Positions 35,047-44,255 are shown, counted from the stretch's first letter. The stretch: DNA of 64,000 nucleotides from Flavobacteriales bacterium (GCA_019638115.1 JAHBUK010000002.1:813867-877866), one strand, 5' to 3'. Notes: generated from the sequence alone by a model not told the origin. Program-made: numbers and translations.

Positions 35047-37116
35047 CTACGGAAAAGCCGCATCCCTGGTGTTGGTGGGCACTGAGCCTCCAACGGTTTC
35101 CAGAATGATGTCGCGGTCGTTCCCTGCCCCGGTGTAGCGGACCTGTCCATCCAGGTTGTTGTCCTCCAGGTAGTAGCCCGAAACAAAGTTGGTTGGTACC
35201 GTACCGCCCACCCTGAGCAGCACGGCATCACGGTCGTTGTCCAGGCCCGTGTAGCGCACCACACGATCGCGCGTGCAGTCGCCGGGCACCATCACGCGCC
35301 TGCCATCCAAGGGAGTGGTGGCCAGGTTTCCGCCTTGCAATGCCGTGGAACCATTGCTCAGGTCCACCAGTACCGGTGCTGCGGAAAGCGCCACTCCGGT
35401 TTCCGTTATGATGGGCAAGTGGTTGCGGTGATGAACAGCGATGCGGTAGCTGCCCGGGGCCACCGGAAAGCTCAGTGCTGAAGTGCCATCCACGTCCACC
35501 ACATCACCGTCCGCCTGCAACAAGGCGCTGCGCGTGGCCACAGCGGTGAAGGGTGCGTTCACTTGGCGCAATTCCACCACCACCCAATCCACGATCGCGT
35601 TGGCCCCGTTCACGTTCAACACCGCTGGCGCAACAGCTTCTCCACCACCAAGCACATGTTCGAAGCCCAATGCGGAGTAGGGTTCCTGAAGCGGGAACGA
35701 AGGCAGCGAGCGGAGTGCCGCGTTCATGCGCCCCAGTGAAGTGTTGTATGGGCCTTGCAGGAAAACGCGTGCGTTCAGCGCACATAGTTCCGGTGCGGCA
35801 AAAGGGTCGTAGCCATCCAGCACCATGGTCGTGTTGGCCGGGTCCAACCAATCGCGCAAGCGTGTGGAGGCCGAAACACCGTCCCAGCTCGCACTGAATT
35901 TGGCACAACCGGTATGCACCGTGGAACTGTTGGAGCAGTTCTGGGCTCCTTCGGTCATGTGGCCGATCACGCGTTTGTTCTGGTCGAACAATGGCGACCC
36001 GCTCGATACCGGCTCCACAATACCGCTGTCCCAGTAGTTGCGCCACATCTGTATGCCTTCTCCGTCCACGTACGAGGTGGCAGGTTGAAAGTCGAAGGTG
36101 ATCTTCTTCACATCATACAACGGATGGTGAATGACGGTCTGCGAGGTGGGTTGCGCACCGCTGCGGTCCCAGCCTGCATAGTAGGGTGTGTAAGCTGCCG
36201 GCGGCGCATCGAAGAGTTCCAGCAGGCAGAAGTCATCATAGTAGTAGTTGGAGCGCTTCACAGCACCGGTGAGCGTTTGGTTGCTGGGGCCGGTGTTGCC
36301 CACGCACGTGGGAGAATCGTAGTTGAAGTAAAACACCCACTGGCTCTCAGTGGGCACATAACAATGGTTGGCCATGTAGAAGTAGGGCCTTCCGGGAACC
36401 TGGGTATTGTTCACCAAGGAGCCAGTGCAGCCATTGCCATCGGGCCGCAGGAAAAGCGCCACGGAGCGCTTCTGATCTTGCCATGCATCAGCTATTGGGC
36501 ACACCACATTGTTGTGGCAGGGTGAACTCTGGTATCCGGGATCGATGTCGCGCATGCCGCTTTCATCAGCGAAGCGGAACACATCCACCAACCCGTGCGT
36601 GACGCTGCCCACGCTGAGCCGCCCCGCCCTAACCCCATCGGGAACACGATACTCGATCACCACCTGATCGCCCCGTATCACACTGGTGGCCATGGTGCCC
36701 GTGGGCGATGCATTGGATGCCCGAAAGGCGCCGATGAACATGGTCCTGTCCCGGTCGTAAAGGAATACCTCCGCTCCTTCCGGTATCGCCCATTCGCTGA
36801 ATTGCAGGCTCAACATGACAGCCCCCGGACTGCTGACCGCCACTTGGCACATGGCTCCTCCGTCCTGTAGGTCCGTCCACGCACCCTGCTCCGTTACATC
36901 GATCTGCACGGCGCGCTGCACACCATAGCGGAAATCGCCGGTCGTTGCCAGCGTACTGGCAAGCACCTGTGGGTCTTCGCCCAGCACGTGGATAACTGGC
37001 AGGTCGGCACGAAGCGCATCGTGCTCGCCCCACCCGTGCGGCTGTCCACCGTGCGCAAGTTGGGCGGTGGCATGGCCTGCTGAAACCAGCAGGAGCAGTG
37101 TGTTAAGTGTCCTCAT
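35047..37116 (-). CDS. Secreted trypsin-like serine protease (lysyl-endopeptidase type) with C-terminal ND-R-D repeats
   Basis: A protein of 689 aa. Signal peptide MRTLNTLLLLVSAGHATAQ. An N-terminal domain (residues of about 20-190) is followed by an S1-type catalytic domain: His251 in MANHCYVPTE, Asp294/295 in YYYDDFCLLEL, and Ser372 in VSSGSPLFDQNKRVIG. The spacing and the cysteines resemble lysyl endopeptidases. A C-terminal region has two copies of the Bacteroidota motif Y-T-G-x-x-N-D-R-D (VVRYTGLDNDRDAVLLRVGG and VRYTGAGNDRDIILETVGG) ending in PTNTRDAAFP. The start is chosen at the signal-peptide Met. Cleavage specificity is inferred from family only. Confidence 0.87.
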   Translation of the reverse strand: MRTLNTLLLLVSAGHATAQLAHGGQPHGWGEHDALRADLPVIHVLGEDPQVLASTLATTGDFRYGVQRAVQIDVTEQGAWTDLQDGGAMCQVAVSSPGAVMLSLQFSEWAIPEGAEVFLYDRDRTMFIGAFRASNASPTGTMATSVIRGDQVVIEYRVPDGVRAGRLSVGSVTHGLVDVFRFADESGMRDIDPGYQSSPCHNNVVCPIADAWQDQKRSVALFLRPDGNGCTGSLVNNTQVPGRPYFYMANHCYVPTESQWVFYFNYDSPTCVGNTGPSNQTLTGAVKRSNYYYDDFCLLELFDAPPAAYTPYYAGWDRSGAQPTSQTVIHHPLYDVKKITFDFQPATSYVDGEGIQMWRNYWDSGIVEPVSSGSPLFDQNKRVIGHMTEGAQNCSNSSTVHTGCAKFSASWDGVSASTRLRDWLDPANTTMVLDGYDPFAAPELCALNARVFLQGPYNTSLGRMNAALRSLPSFPLQEPYSALGFEHVLGGGEAVAPAVLNVNGANAIVDWVVVELRQVNAPFTAVATRSALLQADGDVVDVDGTSALSFPVAPGSYRIAVHHRNHLPIITETGVALSAAPVLVDLSNGSTALQGGNLATTPLDGRRVMVPGDCTRDRVVRYTGLDNDRDAVLLRVGGTVPTNFVSGYYLEDNNLDGQVRYTGAGNDRDIILETVGGSVPTNTRDAAFP

Positions 37117-37234
37117 GAATGCGCCTTTCAAGTTCCCTTCAAACCCGCTACAGGTGTCCAGCATGGGCGTCCAGGAAGGGACCAATGTAAACACACGTGC
37201 AAGCGAAGTGTGTTCGGCGCACCACAGACCTGGG

Positions 37235-39373
37235 TCAGCGCCCCACGATCACGAACTCCGTCCGACGGTTCTCCGCGCGACCTTCAGCGCTGTCGTTGCT
37301 GGCCTTGGGCTTGGTGGGTCCGAGGCCCTTGAAGGTGAGGCGCGCGCCCTTGATGCCTTTGTCCTGCAGGTACTGCATAACAGTGAAGGCGCGATCGTTG
37401 CTCAGGGCCATGTTGTCCTCCAGGCGCCCCACATTGTCCGTGTGTCCTTCGATCCGGATCTTCACCGTGGGGTTCTCCTTCAGGAAGACCACCAGTTCAT
37501 CCAGGATGAACTCGCTGCCCTTGGTGATGGCCGCGGAATTCGTGGAGTAACGGATGTCGTTGATCTGGTAACTGCGCCCCACCTGGATCTTCTGCACGGT
37601 CATATCCACTTCGGCCGTACCGCCGCGCAGGGTGTCCTCCACGCTGAAGGTGCGCGCATCGAACACGTGGCCGTCCTTCTTCACGGTAACGGTCACGTTG
37701 TCGCCGGCCTTCAGGCGCAGCACCGTGGCATAGCGGCCATCGGCATTGTCCACCTGCATCACCTCGGTCTGCCGGGTGTCCATGTACTTCACCTCCACGC
37801 GGGCATCGCGCACCACTTCACCCTTCTCGTCGCGCACCTCCCCTTTCAACACCAGGATATCATCGGGACGTGCTTCGCGGGGCAGTTCGAAGGAGAAGAT
37901 GTCCAATCCACCAGCCCCTTTGAAGCGGTTGCTTGCGAAGTAGGCGGTGCGGCCATCGGCGCTCACGATCAGGCCGTGCTCGTCCTGTTCGGTGTTGATG
38001 GGGTGGCCCAGGTTGCGGGGCTTGCTCCACACTCCATCATCGCCCATGCGGCTGTAGAAGATGTCGTAGCCACCGGCACCACGGTGCCCGCGCTTCACGT
38101 CCACTTGTCCGCGCTCATCCACCGGCGGGCGCGCTGCGAAGTAGAGGGTTCGGCTGTCGCTGTGCAGGAAGGGCGCCTTCTCATCACCGGCCGTGTTGAT
38201 GCCCGGCACCGGCACCGCTTCGGACCAGTTGCCAGCCTCATCGCGTGTGCTCTGGTAGATGTCGTTGCCTTTGCTCCCCGGGCGGTTGGTAGCGAAGTAC
38301 ATGGTGCGTCCATCGGCGGTGAGCGTGGGCTGGCTCTCCCACGTGGTGCGGGTATTGATCTCACTGCCCAAACGGCGCGGTTCGGTCCACTCGAACACCT
38401 GGCCGCCAACGTCCATGTTGAACTTGCTGTCGTAGTGGGTGCGGAAGATGTCGCAGTTGCGGTAGCCGTTGGCATCGGCCGGTTCGCAGATGGTGACGAA
38501 CATCTCCTTGTTGTTCACGCTGATGGTGACCCCGCCATAGCTGTCGCCTTGGTTGAATGGATCGGGCAGCGCCTTGCCGGCCTGGAAATCGGTTTTCACG
38601 CTGCTGCGGCGCGCTTCCATCAACTCCTCCACATCACGCGCCACGATGTCGCCCTTGTCGCGCACCTTGCTGAGCCGCGTGTAAAAGATGATCTCATTGT
38701 CCGGTGAGAGCATGGGCAGGTATTCATCCGCCGGGGTGCTCACATGAGGCAAGGGGCTTGGGTTGAATGGCGTTTTGTTGCCGTAGAAATCGATGAAGAA
38801 CTGCAACTCGGGCATCAGGGCCTCCACCTCCTGGTACTGCTTGTCGTAGTTCTTGTTCAAGCGTTTGGGGTCGTCCTGTGGAAAGCGCCGGAAACGTTCC
38901 AGATAGCGACCGGCGGGTGCGAAATCATTGCGTGCGAAGTACATCATGCCCAGCAGATGCATCACATCGCTATGGTAGTCCGGGCACTGGGCATCGAGTT
39001 GTTCCAGGAAACGGATGGCGGCATCGGTGCTGCGACCTGCGTCGCGTGCAATGCGGTATTCCACCTGCCCGAGCTGCAGAAGGCAGGGCGCACAGCTGGC
39101 GTCCAAGTCGATGGCGGCACGCAGCTTCTGCTGGCGGGTCTTGTTGTCCTTGGCCTTGGCGGCTTCATCCAGCAGCTTCACCACCTTTTTATCGGTGGGC
39201 GGGTCGCAGGGGCCGGGGTCGTCCTGGGCGTAGGTGGGCAACACCAATAGCAGGGTCAAGAACAGGATGAATGACCGCCATTGGCCAATGGCTGCTGGCC
39301 CTTGGCTACGAAGTGCATGTAGCCAAGGGCCAGCAGCCAAAGGCAAGCAGCTTTTTGAATGATCGCTTCCCAT
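37235..39373 (-). CDS. PorE-like OmpA protein: TPR, WD40-like propeller, CRD, OmpA
   Basis: A protein of 712 aa. A hydrophobic signal segment (RSFILFLTLLLVLPTYAQ, residues 33-50) is preceded by about 30 extra residues encoded by a palindrome (39289-39339). From about residue 60 there are TPR-like helices (LLDEAAKAKDNKTRQQKLRAAIDLDASCAPCLLQLGQVEYRIA ...), then WD40-like PD40 repeats from about 215 to 490 (DEYLPMLSPDNEIIFYTRLS; SQPTLTADGRTMYFATNRPGSKGNDIYQST; GLIVSADGRTAYFASNRFKGAGGLDIFSF). A carboxypeptidase-regulatory-like domain lies near 505-590, then an OmpA peptidoglycan-binding domain (KIRIEGHTDNVGRLEDNMALSNDRAFTVMQYLQDKGIKGARLTFKGLGPTKPKASNDSAEGRAENRRTEFV). This order matches PorE of T9SS, which tethers the secretion ring to peptidoglycan. 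The start shares one base with the asmA stop (TGATG). Confidence 0.82.
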   Translation of the reverse strand: MGSDHSKSCLPLAAGPWLHALRSQGPAAIGQWRSFILFLTLLLVLPTYAQDDPGPCDPPTDKKVVKLLDEAAKAKDNKTRQQKLRAAIDLDASCAPCLLQLGQVEYRIARDAGRSTDAAIRFLEQLDAQCPDYHSDVMHLLGMMYFARNDFAPAGRYLERFRRFPQDDPKRLNKNYDKQYQEVEALMPELQFFIDFYGNKTPFNPSPLPHVSTPADEYLPMLSPDNEIIFYTRLSKVRDKGDIVARDVEELMEARRSSVKTDFQAGKALPDPFNQGDSYGGVTISVNNKEMFVTICEPADANGYRNCDIFRTHYDSKFNMDVGGQVFEWTEPRRLGSEINTRTTWESQPTLTADGRTMYFATNRPGSKGNDIYQSTRDEAGNWSEAVPVPGINTAGDEKAPFLHSDSRTLYFAARPPVDERGQVDVKRGHRGAGGYDIFYSRMGDDGVWSKPRNLGHPINTEQDEHGLIVSADGRTAYFASNRFKGAGGLDIFSFELPREARPDDILVLKGEVRDEKGEVVRDARVEVKYMDTRQTEVMQVDNADGRYATVLRLKAGDNVTVTVKKDGHVFDARTFSVEDTLRGGTAEVDMTVQKIQVGRSYQINDIRYSTNSAAITKGSEFILDELVVFLKENPTVKIRIEGHTDNVGRLEDNMALSNDRAFTVMQYLQDKGIKGARLTFKGLGPTKPKASNDSAEGRAENRRTEFVIVGR
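39289..39339. repeat. 21-bp perfect inverted repeat inside the PorE-like 5' coding region
   Basis: Arms 39289-39309 and 39319-39339 are exact reverse complements (21 bp, beginning TGGCTGCTGGCC on the plus strand) with a 9-nt loop. It encodes residues of about 12-29, between the start codon and the signal peptide. Its position suggests either a palindromic element that landed in frame or a start-proximal RNA hairpin. Confidence 0.8.
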
Positions 39374-42213
39374 CACTTCACTGTGGTATCCGTCTCCTCT
39401 GCTTTGCGGATCAGCTCATCGCCTTGTTTGCGGGCTGAATCGACCAGACCATCGGCACGTTTGTCCGCTTCGGCAACGAACTGCTGCTCCTTGCGGTCGG
39501 CCTCCTGCTTGGCTTTGTCGGCAGCAATTTTGGCGGCGGCCTTGGCCAAGGGGTTGGTCACTTTGGCCAGTTCATCGTCGGCTGCTTTGTGGGCCTGGGC
39601 CTTCACGCTGGCGGCTTCGCGTCGTGCATCGGCCTTTATCTGGTCGGCTTGGCGCTGGGCATCGGCCACCAGCTTGGCGGCTTGTTCGCGGGCCTTGGCA
39701 ACGGCTTCTTCCTTGGCCTTGCCGATCTGCTCGTTCACCTGCTCCTTCACGGCTTCGATCACGGTCTCCTTCACGCTGCTCGTACCACCGGCGAACACGG
39801 GTTTCACCACCGGCTTATCAATGGTGCCGGTGATCTTGATGGTGGCATCAAGGTCCGCTGGCACTTGCATGCTGGAGCCGAGGAAGCGGTTGGCCTCGCC
39901 CAGCAAACTGCCCGCGGTCTGCGCAGCGGCTGCACCGAACATGGCGGTGGGGATCTTGGCCTTCATGTCGTAGTCGATGGCTTGATCGGCAAAGGCGGTG
40001 CTGCCGCCCACACGCGCTTTGATGCGATCGATCTGCACAGGGAATTCGTCCGTGATCATCTTGCCATCCTCGAAGCGGTAGGTGAAGCTCACGTCCTGCA
40101 AGGTGGTGTTCTCGATCTCTTTGATCTTCAACGCCTGGGCGATGTTCACCAGGGGCTGGAACCCATCGATCCGCACGTTCTTCGTGCTCAACGTGCCCTT
40201 GCCGGTCAGGCTGTTCATGTCCACCTCCATGTGCTCGTCCAACTTGGCCTTCATGGCGAGCGTGGTGCTGAACTTGCCTTTGGCGGTCTTGGCGATGGGG
40301 GCCATCTTCTGCACCATGTCCATATAGGTCACGGTCTGCTCAATATCCAGGTCCTTCACGTTGTAAGTGAAGTCGATGCCGGGCGACTTGGGGTTGGTGG
40401 TCTCGTAGCCGCCGTTCATGGCAACACTGCCGCCGAAGAGGTTGAAGAACACGTCCTTCAGGTCGATGCGTTGGTCGTGGACGCGCACACCGCCGCGCAC
40501 GTTGGTGAGGTTGAGGTTGTCGTAGATCACTTCGCCAATGCGGGTGCTGAAGCTGAAGTCGATGTTGCCGGGCACTTCGATCACGCTGAGCTTGGCGGTA
40601 TCAGCCGGTGCGGCTTCGGTGGTAGCGGTCTCTTCGGTGCTCGATCCCATCAGTTCGTTCAGGTCGAACTTGTTGGCGGTGAGGTCGAAGTTGCCTGTGA
40701 GAATGCTGTCCTTCAACCACCATTGCAGGTAGTTGTCCAAGCGGCCTTTGGCTTGGATGGCACTGCTACCAAGGCTTCCATCGAAGCTGGTGAGCGAGAG
40801 GAAACGCGGGCTGAAGTCGAAGTACAGGCTCTTGATGCCCACGTCCACGGGCAGGGAGTCGCTGGCGTATTCCATGCCGAGCAGGATCATGCGGCCCTCG
40901 GCGGTGAACTTCTCGTAGCGCCCGGCATCCACATCGCTCATGCGGCCTTTCATGCGCACATCAGCGGTGAAGCTGCCCTTGAGGTCCTCTTCCATGGGCA
41001 CCACCTTCTTCACGCTGGCGAGGTCCAGGTTGGCCTTCAGTTCGGCATCCACATTGGGGTCGCTGATGGGTGAGCTCAGGTGCATGCGGGCTTCCACGGG
41101 GTTGCCGGCCATGCTCAGCGCGAAACGCTTCAGGTCCACCACCAGGCCGTCCATGTCGGCACCACCGGGACTGTTCACCTTCAGGTCCACGAAGATGTTC
41201 TCCACGGCTGCGGGTAGATCGGGGTATTGGAACCGGCCGTTGTCCACGTCCACGATCAAGCCGAAGCCAGGCATCGTATTGTCGTTGTAAGTGCCCTTCA
41301 CGTGACCGCTGAACCCGGCCTTGCCGGTGATGTTCACGCCCTTCAGGTCGCTGGCGAATTCGGCGGGCACCAGAGACAGCAAGGTCCCGAAGTCGGTCTT
41401 CTTGGCGTTCCAGGTGATGTCCATGTCGATGTCGTCCGCAGGCATGGCCACCCATCCATCGAAGCCCAGCACCAGTTGGTTCACGGTGGCTTCGTTCTCC
41501 TTGAAGGTGAACTTCATGTTGGGCAGGTCCATTTCGATGTCGGCCTTGATCTCGGCCTTGGCCTTGCGCAGGTACCCGATGCCATCGAAGACCACGTTCA
41601 CGGTATCGGCCGTGGTGTTGGTGCTCAGCACGAAGAGGTCCTGCGTGAAATCGCCGCTGCCGCTGTGTTGCAGGCCGCCGAGCTCCATGTAGTAGGGCAG
41701 CGTGGCATCGTCGTAGATCAGGTGGCCGTTGGTAATGCTGTACTCCTTCAGGGCGATGTCGAATGCCGATGCGCTGGTGTCCACGGGAGCTTCCACGGCG
41801 GTACTGTCGCTGATGGCGATGTCGTAGTTGGCCGTGCCGTCCGCCAGCACTTTCACGTGGATGTATGGCCGGTCCAGTGCGATGCGCTTCAGGGTGATCT
41901 TGTCGCCGAGCAGTGCCCAGAAGTTTACCGTGGCGCTGAAGGTGCCGATGCGTGCCAGATCGATGCCCTCGAACGGGGCCTTGTTGCTCACGCGGATGTC
42001 GTTCACCTCCACGCTGATGTTGGGGAAGCTGCGGATCAGGCTGATGTCCCATTCCCCCCAATCCACTTCAGCGTTGATGCTCTTGTTCACCTCGGCCTTC
42101 ACAGCCGCCTCGATCTTGTCCTTGAACACGATGGGCAGGATGACCGCCGCCGCGAGCAGGAGAACGATGAGGATACCGAGTGTGAGGAGGATGCGTTTGG
42201 TCCACTTGGCCAT
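39373..42213 (-). CDS. AsmA-family protein with C-terminal coiled coil
   Basis: A protein of 946 aa. The N-terminal membrane helix is RILLTLGILIVLLLAAAVILPIVF (residues 7-30), then a long beta-rich AsmA-type domain: VDWGEWDISLIRSFPNISVEVNDIRVSNKAPFEGIDLARIGTFSATVNFWALLGDKITLKRIALDRPYIHVKVLADGTANYDI is the classical N-terminal AsmA block. FDLNELMG and LSGKGTLST-type strands follow. Residues of about 800-945 are Ala/Lys/Glu/Gln-rich with heptad spacing (EEAVAKAREQAAKLVADAQRQADQIKADARREAASVKAQ), a coiled coil not usual in AsmA. AsmA-like proteins are thought to move lipids across the periplasm. Downstream it is coupled to the PorE-like gene. Confidence 0.9.
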   Translation of the reverse strand: MAKWTKRILLTLGILIVLLLAAAVILPIVFKDKIEAAVKAEVNKSINAEVDWGEWDISLIRSFPNISVEVNDIRVSNKAPFEGIDLARIGTFSATVNFWALLGDKITLKRIALDRPYIHVKVLADGTANYDIAISDSTAVEAPVDTSASAFDIALKEYSITNGHLIYDDATLPYYMELGGLQHSGSGDFTQDLFVLSTNTTADTVNVVFDGIGYLRKAKAEIKADIEMDLPNMKFTFKENEATVNQLVLGFDGWVAMPADDIDMDITWNAKKTDFGTLLSLVPAEFASDLKGVNITGKAGFSGHVKGTYNDNTMPGFGLIVDVDNGRFQYPDLPAAVENIFVDLKVNSPGGADMDGLVVDLKRFALSMAGNPVEARMHLSSPISDPNVDAELKANLDLASVKKVVPMEEDLKGSFTADVRMKGRMSDVDAGRYEKFTAEGRMILLGMEYASDSLPVDVGIKSLYFDFSPRFLSLTSFDGSLGSSAIQAKGRLDNYLQWWLKDSILTGNFDLTANKFDLNELMGSSTEETATTEAAPADTAKLSVIEVPGNIDFSFSTRIGEVIYDNLNLTNVRGGVRVHDQRIDLKDVFFNLFGGSVAMNGGYETTNPKSPGIDFTYNVKDLDIEQTVTYMDMVQKMAPIAKTAKGKFSTTLAMKAKLDEHMEVDMNSLTGKGTLSTKNVRIDGFQPLVNIAQALKIKEIENTTLQDVSFTYRFEDGKMITDEFPVQIDRIKARVGGSTAFADQAIDYDMKAKIPTAMFGAAAAQTAGSLLGEANRFLGSSMQVPADLDATIKITGTIDKPVVKPVFAGGTSSVKETVIEAVKEQVNEQIGKAKEEAVAKAREQAAKLVADAQRQADQIKADARREAASVKAQAHKAADDELAKVTNPLAKAAAKIAADKAKQEADRKEQQFVAEADKRADGLVDSARKQGDELIRKAEETDTTVK

Positions 42214-42222
42214 GGGTGGGGA

Positions 42223-42280
42223 TGTTGTCGGTTGGCAGTTGTCAGATGTCTGTTGTCGGTTGTCGGTTGTCGGTTGTCAG
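42223..42280. repeat. GTTGTCG 7-bp tandem repeat upstream of asmA
   Basis: Four exact or near-exact 7-bp units (GTTGTCG) at 42252-42279 are preceded by degenerate copies from 42223. It lies 10-70 bp upstream of the asmA start, so it could influence its expression. No ORF. Confidence 0.6.
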
Positions 42281-42678
42281 AAGTCGGCAACGTGCGATCC
42301 GGCTTGCTTAGTGCTGGACTGCCGGGTGGAATTGCAACAGATCAACGACGGACAATTGATAAAAGAGCGATTCAGCTCCGGCACAAAGATCGTTCCGGCA
42401 AAGCATCAACCCGCACGCTCATCACATCAACCCCTCAACCTGGCATTGCGAGGCTCTGCGAGCAAAGCGAAGCAACAACTCCTCAACCCCTCAACCTCTC
42501 AACCCTCAACCTCTCAACCTCTCAACCCCTCAACCTCTCAACCCCTCAACCTCTCAACCCCTCAACCTCTCAACCCTCAACCCCTCAACTTCCCAACCCC
42601 TCAACCCGGTCATTGCGAGCAAAGCGAAGCAACAACCTCTCAACTTCCCAACCCCTCAACCACACTCAACCTGCCCCC
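42281..42678. repeat. Low-complexity gap: CTCAACCY tandem array with two CATTGCGAGCAAAGCGAAGCAA copies
   Basis: This stretch between dctA-like and asmA has no gene. From about 42478 to 42670 it is an array of roughly 8-bp units (CTCAACCC/T), more than twenty copies, with variants. Interspersed are two copies of a dispersed element: 42444-42475 (CATTGCGAGGCTCTGCGAGC, then AAAGCGAAGCAACAAC) and 42611-42636 (CATTGCGAGCAAAGCGAAGC, then AACAAC); the first carries a 10-bp internal duplication. The region at 42290-42430 has no identifiable content. Confidence 0.8.
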
Positions 42679-44085
42679 TCAACCCTCCGGGAACAGCTTT
42701 TCCTCCTGCGCATGCGCCACCACACTGCACACGGTGGCGTCGCCGGTCACGTTCACCACGGTGCGGAACATGTCCAGCGGGCGGTCCACGGTGAAGACGA
42801 TGGCCACCCAGGCGGGATCGAGCCCCAGGGAGGAGAGCACCACCACCAGCAGCATGAGGCCAGCGCTGGGGATGGCCGCGGCGCCGATGCTGGCGAGTGT
42901 TGCTGTGAGCACGATGGTGAGTTGCTGCCCCAAGGTGAGGTCCACCATGTGCAATTGGGCAAGGAATACCACGGCCACTGCTTGCAGCAGGCTGGTGCCG
43001 TCCATGTTCACCGTGGCGCCGATGGGCAGCACGAAGCTGGCGGTGCTCTTGCTTACGCCGATGTTCTCCTCCACGCACTTGATGGTGGCCGGCAGGGTGG
43101 CCGCGCTGCTGCTGGTGCTGAAGGCCAGCAGCTGGGCGGGGCTCATGGCGCGCAGGAAGCGGCGGAAAACGTTACGGCGCATCAAGGCCGTCATCAATGT
43201 GGGGTAGATCACGAAGACCACCAGGGCCAGACCGAGCACCACGGTGATCATGTAGCCCGCCAAACCCTTGAAGAGCTCGGCCACGGCGGCGGGTTCATCG
43301 CCGGCCATGCGGGCCACCACACCGGTCATCAGCGCGAACACGAAGTAGGGTGCGGCCATCATCACCACCTCCACCATCTTCATGAACACGTCGTTGCAAC
43401 CGTTCATGAAGGCGTTCACCGGGCCTGCACTGGCGGCGGGTATCAGCAGCAGCATGATGCCGAAGAAGATGGCGAAGAAGATCACCTGCAACATCTGCGA
43501 GGTGTTGAAGCTGAGGAAGATGTTGCTGGGCACAATGTCCACCAGGAACTGCAGCGGGCCTTGCTTCTTGGTCTGTACGGATGCCCCCGCCTTGGCCCAA
43601 TCGTTCGGTTCGCTGTTGCCACGAATGGTGGCGATGCTATCGCGCAGCGCGGCATGGGCCGGGTCACAGCTCAGGCACTTCTTGTCCAGCGGGCGCTCCA
43701 CCGCAGGATTCTCCTGCACCCACAGCTCGTAGTTGATGCGGTTGGCGATGCGCTTTTCGTCATCGCCCCAGGTGCCGGGCTTCAGCACGTTCACGGCTAC
43801 GAGGCCGATGGTAACGGCGATAACGGTGGTGAGCAGGTAGATGCCCAAGGTGCGCACCCCCAGCCTGCCCAGCTTGGTCACCTCGCCCATGCCGGCCACT
43901 CCGGTGATGATGCTGAAGAGCACCAGCGGCACGGCGATCAGCTTCAGCAGGTTGATGAAGATGGTGCCGAAGGGATCGATCCAATCCAGGTTGAAGCGGC
44001 TCCAGCCCAGGTAGCTGCTGAGGATGGCGTAGGCCACCCCGGCGATCATGCCGATGAGGATGCGGGTGTGGAGGGGTAGTTTCAT
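42679..44085 (-). CDS. Dicarboxylate/amino-acid:cation symporter (DAACS/SDF family)
   Basis: An inner-membrane secondary transporter of 468 aa. VAYAILSSYLGWSRFNLDWIDPFGTIFINLLKLIAVPLVLFSIITGVAGMG matches the N-terminal helices of GltP/DctA. LLAFSTSSSAATLPATIKCVEENIGVSKSTASFVLPIGATVNMDGTSLLQAVAVVFLAQ contains the serine-rich hairpin (S-T-S-S-S-A-A-T-L-P) and the NMDGT cation/substrate-binding motif. An extra loop of about 80 residues (KPGTWGDDEKRIANRINYELWVQENPAVERPLDKKCLSC ...) sits between helices, as in several Bacteroidota homologues. Substrate (glutamate, aspartate or C4-dicarboxylate) is not distinguishable. Confidence 0.93.
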   Translation of the reverse strand: MKLPLHTRILIGMIAGVAYAILSSYLGWSRFNLDWIDPFGTIFINLLKLIAVPLVLFSIITGVAGMGEVTKLGRLGVRTLGIYLLTTVIAVTIGLVAVNVLKPGTWGDDEKRIANRINYELWVQENPAVERPLDKKCLSCDPAHAALRDSIATIRGNSEPNDWAKAGASVQTKKQGPLQFLVDIVPSNIFLSFNTSQMLQVIFFAIFFGIMLLLIPAASAGPVNAFMNGCNDVFMKMVEVVMMAAPYFVFALMTGVVARMAGDEPAAVAELFKGLAGYMITVVLGLALVVFVIYPTLMTALMRRNVFRRFLRAMSPAQLLAFSTSSSAATLPATIKCVEENIGVSKSTASFVLPIGATVNMDGTSLLQAVAVVFLAQLHMVDLTLGQQLTIVLTATLASIGAAAIPSAGLMLLVVVLSSLGLDPAWVAIVFTVDRPLDMFRTVVNVTGDATVCSVVAHAQEEKLFPEG

Positions 44086-44090
44086 TCAGC

Positions 44091-44197
44091 GTGCAAGTTG
44101 CGCATTCGCACCTGTACCGTCGACCCGTGCTGAGTGGAGTCGAAGCGGGTCGACTTGCTTACGGTGGTGCAAGTTGCGCATTCGCACCTGTACCGTC
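44091..44197. repeat. Two perfect 31-bp direct repeats upstream of the antitoxin gene
   Basis: Copies at 44091-44121 and 44167-44197 (each starting GTGCAAGTTGCGCATTCGCA) are identical over 31 bp, 76 bp apart. Each contains the small stem TGCG-CATT-CGCA. The stretch between them holds a 9-bp inverted repeat (GTCGACCCG at 44119-44127, CGGGTCGAC at 44146-44154) with an 18-nt loop containing CTGAGTGGAGTCGAAG. The repeats lie 59-165 bp before the antitoxin start and could be TA operators or remnants of a repeat element. Confidence 0.75.
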
Positions 44198-44255
44198 TTT
44201 CAACTGGGCCTACATCCACATCGAGACGCAAAACGCTACATCCTATCTTTCGGCC

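Noticed and set aside
37067..38707. 546-aa open frame on the plus strand
   Set aside because: Antisense to the PorE-like OmpA gene, whose domains are clear; no domain in the antisense frame.
42478..42670. Tandem CTCAACCY array as a CRISPR
   Set aside because: Units are about 8 bp with no unique spacers and no cas genes nearby; it is a simple tandem repeat.
41227..44079. 950-aa open frame on the plus strand
   Set aside because: It is antisense to asmA and the symporter, runs through the tandem-repeat gap and has His/Gln/Val-rich low-complexity sequence; an artefact of GC-rich antisense frames.
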